The notes under the pieces are model-generated. The model was not told the DNA's origin. It ran no database searches and was given only the letters and a program-made list of their open reading frames with translations. Both the position numbers and the translations under genes were made by a program. From positions 1-8,338 of the forward strand of contig JAHEKB010000085.1 of assembly GCA_024638525.1 (NCBI GenBank): 8,338 bases of DNA, in the 5' to 3' direction. Shown here piece after piece: positions 7,341 through 8,338 of the stretch; the stretch's first letter is position 1, and each line of letters starts with the position of its first letter. Source of the stretch: Bacteroidota bacterium (lineage in GTDB: Bacteria; Bacteroidota; Bacteroidia; NS11-12g; UBA9320).

Positions 7341-7370
7341 CAAAAGTAGCACTTATGAATTAGTTTGCAA
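7341..7370 (-). promoter_or_regulatory. Bacteroidota-type promoter of the rpsL operon
   Basis: On the minus strand the -7 element TACTTTTG (7348-7341) is a perfect match to the TAnnTTTG consensus used by the primary sigma factor of Bacteroidota. TTG at 7370-7368 is the matching -33 element, with an ideal 19-base spacer. Transcription would be expected to begin near 7333-7337, giving a leader of roughly 24-28 bases before the rpsL ATG at 7309. This is the only full consensus match I found upstream of rpsL, and the gene gaps downstream are too short for separate promoters, so it probably drives the whole cluster. Confidence 0.85.
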
Positions 7371-7374
7371 GTGC
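7349..7374. repeat. Inverted repeat overlapping the rpsL promoter
   Basis: GCACTT (7349-7354) and AAGTGC (7369-7374) are perfect 6-base inverted arms separated by 14 bases. The dyad fills the promoter spacer and covers part of the -33 TTG. Its position, immediately against the -7 box, would suit an operator for a dimeric regulator. Arms this short in AT-rich DNA can arise by chance, and because the dyad lies upstream of the predicted transcription start it would not form an RNA hairpin in this transcript. Confidence 0.4.
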
Positions 7375-7422
7375 CTAATCGGAAATTTTTTCAGGCTCTT
7401 TTGAATGAGCTGTTCGCTCCTG

Positions 7423-7453
7423 CAAATACAAGGCTTAAGCACGATTTTAGCAA
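7423..7453 (-). promoter_or_regulatory. Possible second, upstream promoter for the rpsL operon
   Basis: On the minus strand TTG (7453-7451) is followed after 20 bases by TGTATTTG (7430-7423), which differs from TAnnTTTG only at the second position. The implied start is near 7416, giving a leader of about 105 bases. Ribosomal operons often have tandem promoters, but a one-mismatch box is weak evidence in AT-rich DNA. Confidence 0.25.
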
Positions 7454-7542
7454 GAGTAATTTTCAAAGAATATTTGGTCAAAATCCAAAGCTCATTCGCC
7501 AGTGAGTTCAAAGGGATATATATTAGCTTTAGAAAAAGAAAA

Positions 7543-8338
7543 TTGTTCCAATTCCTCAGGCATAATCAAATTGATCTGCAAGCATGGGATCAAATGAATG
7601 CGAATTCAGAGTACGGATCTGTCTATTCGTGGAGCGATCATTTGAACAGTTTTTGTCAGTGGGATGCAGTGGTCTTCGGTGATTATGAAGGCGGTATTCC
7701 CCTTCCATACTCAAGACGTTCTCTATTTCAATTTTGCTTTCAGCCCGTATTTACACAAGTCTGTAAGTGGGTAGGAGAAATGCCTGATGATGAGGGACTT
7801 GAGTTGATATCAGACCTAATCAAGGCCCGCTATTCAGATATAAGAATCAATAGCAATTTGGATCTGCCTGGCTTTGATCGCCGCAAGAGAACCAATCTCA
7901 TTCTACCACTGAACAGCAGCCCAGAAAAGCTACTTGCCGGATTTAGTAAAGACCTGAGGAAGAATATCAGGAAGCTAAAAGACCGTCCGTTACAGCTGCG
8001 AAACAGCATGACTGCTTCTCATGCAATCAAGCTGTATAGAGAGGCCTATGGCAATTTAAACCCTCAGCTATCAACTATTGATTATCAGCATCTTAACGAC
8101 TTAATCATTCCATTGATCAAGCAAGATAGAGCAGAGGTTATCGAAGTAGTTGATCCCGATAAAAATGAAATAATAGCTGCCATACTGCTGTTAAAAAGTC
8201 ATGAACGCATGCACTATATTTTGGGAGCACCCACTCCATTGGGTCGTAAACTGAATGCTTTGTCCTATGCACTCTGGATGCTTTTGTTCAAGCATGCCAA
8301 TAGCTCTTGGACCTTTGATTTCGAGGGATCATCAATTC
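7543..8338 (+). CDS. FemAB/GNAT-like acyltransferase-family protein, N-terminal part (cut by the window edge)
   Basis: This open frame runs off the right edge; 265 codons are visible and I expect about 50 more. It resembles a Bacteroidota family of GNAT-fold, FemAB-like proteins of unknown substrate. Shared features recalled from that family are an opening like FLRHNQIDLQAWD (4-16), a QPVFTQ motif (67-72), a basic KDLRKNIRKLKD segment (136-147) resembling the family's SKNxKRNIKK, and DFEGSSI (259-265), normally followed by a conserved C-terminal segment. There is no signal peptide or membrane segment, so it is probably cytoplasmic. The start is uncertain. TTG at 7543 places Met exactly where family members begin; an in-frame ATG at 7405 would add 46 residues, and an ATG at 7594 would remove 17 and part of the conserved opening. 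No Shine-Dalgarno sequence helps decide. It is divergent from the ribosomal operon, so a translation-related role is not implied. Confidence 0.8.
   Translation, partial: MFQFLRHNQIDLQAWDQMNANSEYGSVYSWSDHLNSFCQWDAVVFGDYEGGIPLPYSRRSLFQFCFQPVFTQVCKWVGEMPDDEGLELISDLIKARYSDIRINSNLDLPGFDRRKRTNLILPLNSSPEKLLAGFSKDLRKNIRKLKDRPLQLRNSMTASHAIKLYREAYGNLNPQLSTIDYQHLNDLIIPLIKQDRAEVIEVVDPDKNEIIAAILLLKSHERMHYILGAPTPLGRKLNALSYALWMLLFKHANSSWTFDFEGSSI

Larger units (their letters stand above)
7310..7542. other. Divergent intergenic region between rpsL and the acyltransferase-like gene
   Basis: This 233-base stretch separates two divergent genes. Its left third holds the operon promoter and the overlapping dyad. 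I see no tRNA, terminator hairpin with T-run, riboswitch-like structure or long repeat. For the rightward gene no full consensus promoter is visible. The nearest candidate is AATATTTG at 7469-7476, with TTA 19 bases before it, one mismatch in each element. A plus-strand frame is open from an ATG at 7405 through the right part of this region, in frame with the downstream gene, so part of it could be coding if that start is used. Confidence 0.6.

Noticed and set aside
7360..7367. TTAGTTTG on the plus strand with CTG 19 bases upstream, as a promoter for the divergent gene
   Set aside because: There is one mismatch in each element, and it overlaps the much better minus-strand promoter. Expected by chance in AT-rich sequence.
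7524..7531. TAGCTTTA on the plus strand as a -7 element for the divergent gene
   Set aside because: The last base mismatches, no TTG lies at a suitable distance upstream, and the implied transcription start would fall almost on the favoured TTG start codon.
1..8338. A hidden mobile, defence or other novel system
   Set aside because: The left 7.3 kb is continuous conserved ribosomal operon without insertions, and the right 1 kb holds one recognisable family gene. No direct repeats, integrase, transposase, CRISPR repeats or toxin-antitoxin pair are visible.

Overview
The window is the promoter-proximal part of a ribosomal-protein operon from a member of the Bacteroidota (class and order not resolved). 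Four things support this. The str and S10 clusters are joined directly as rpsL-rpsG-fusA-rpsJ, with no tuf gene between them. The promoter before rpsL matches the phylum's unusual consensus (TTG, 19 bases, TAnnTTTG). Shine-Dalgarno sequences are almost absent. The divergent neighbour belongs to a FemAB/GNAT-like family that I know mainly from Bacteroidota. Base composition is moderately AT-rich throughout.

Layout, read on the minus strand from right to left: promoter at about 7341-7370, then rpsL (S12), rpsG (S7), fusA (EF-G), rpsJ (S10), rplC (L3), rplD (L4), rplW (L23), rplB (L2), rpsS (S19), rplV (L22), rpsC (S3) and the first 91 codons of rplP (L16), which runs off the left edge. All gaps are 0-8 bases and two junctions overlap by one base (TAATG), so this is almost certainly one transcript with coupled translation. 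The products are structural proteins of the 30S and 50S subunits plus the translocation GTPase. All look full length (except the cut rplP) and keep their family signatures.

On the right, 7310-7542 is a divergent intergenic region holding the operon promoter, a 26-bp dyad overlapping it and a weak second promoter candidate. From about 7543 a plus-strand gene for a FemAB/GNAT-fold acyltransferase-like protein begins and runs off the right edge. Its start codon is uncertain.

I see no mobile element, CRISPR array, RNA gene, toxin-antitoxin or defence system. The window is a conserved housekeeping region, and I do not see a previously undescribed system in it. The points most worth a second look are the dyad over the promoter, the start and role of the divergent gene, and small lineage-specific variations in L2 and L22.
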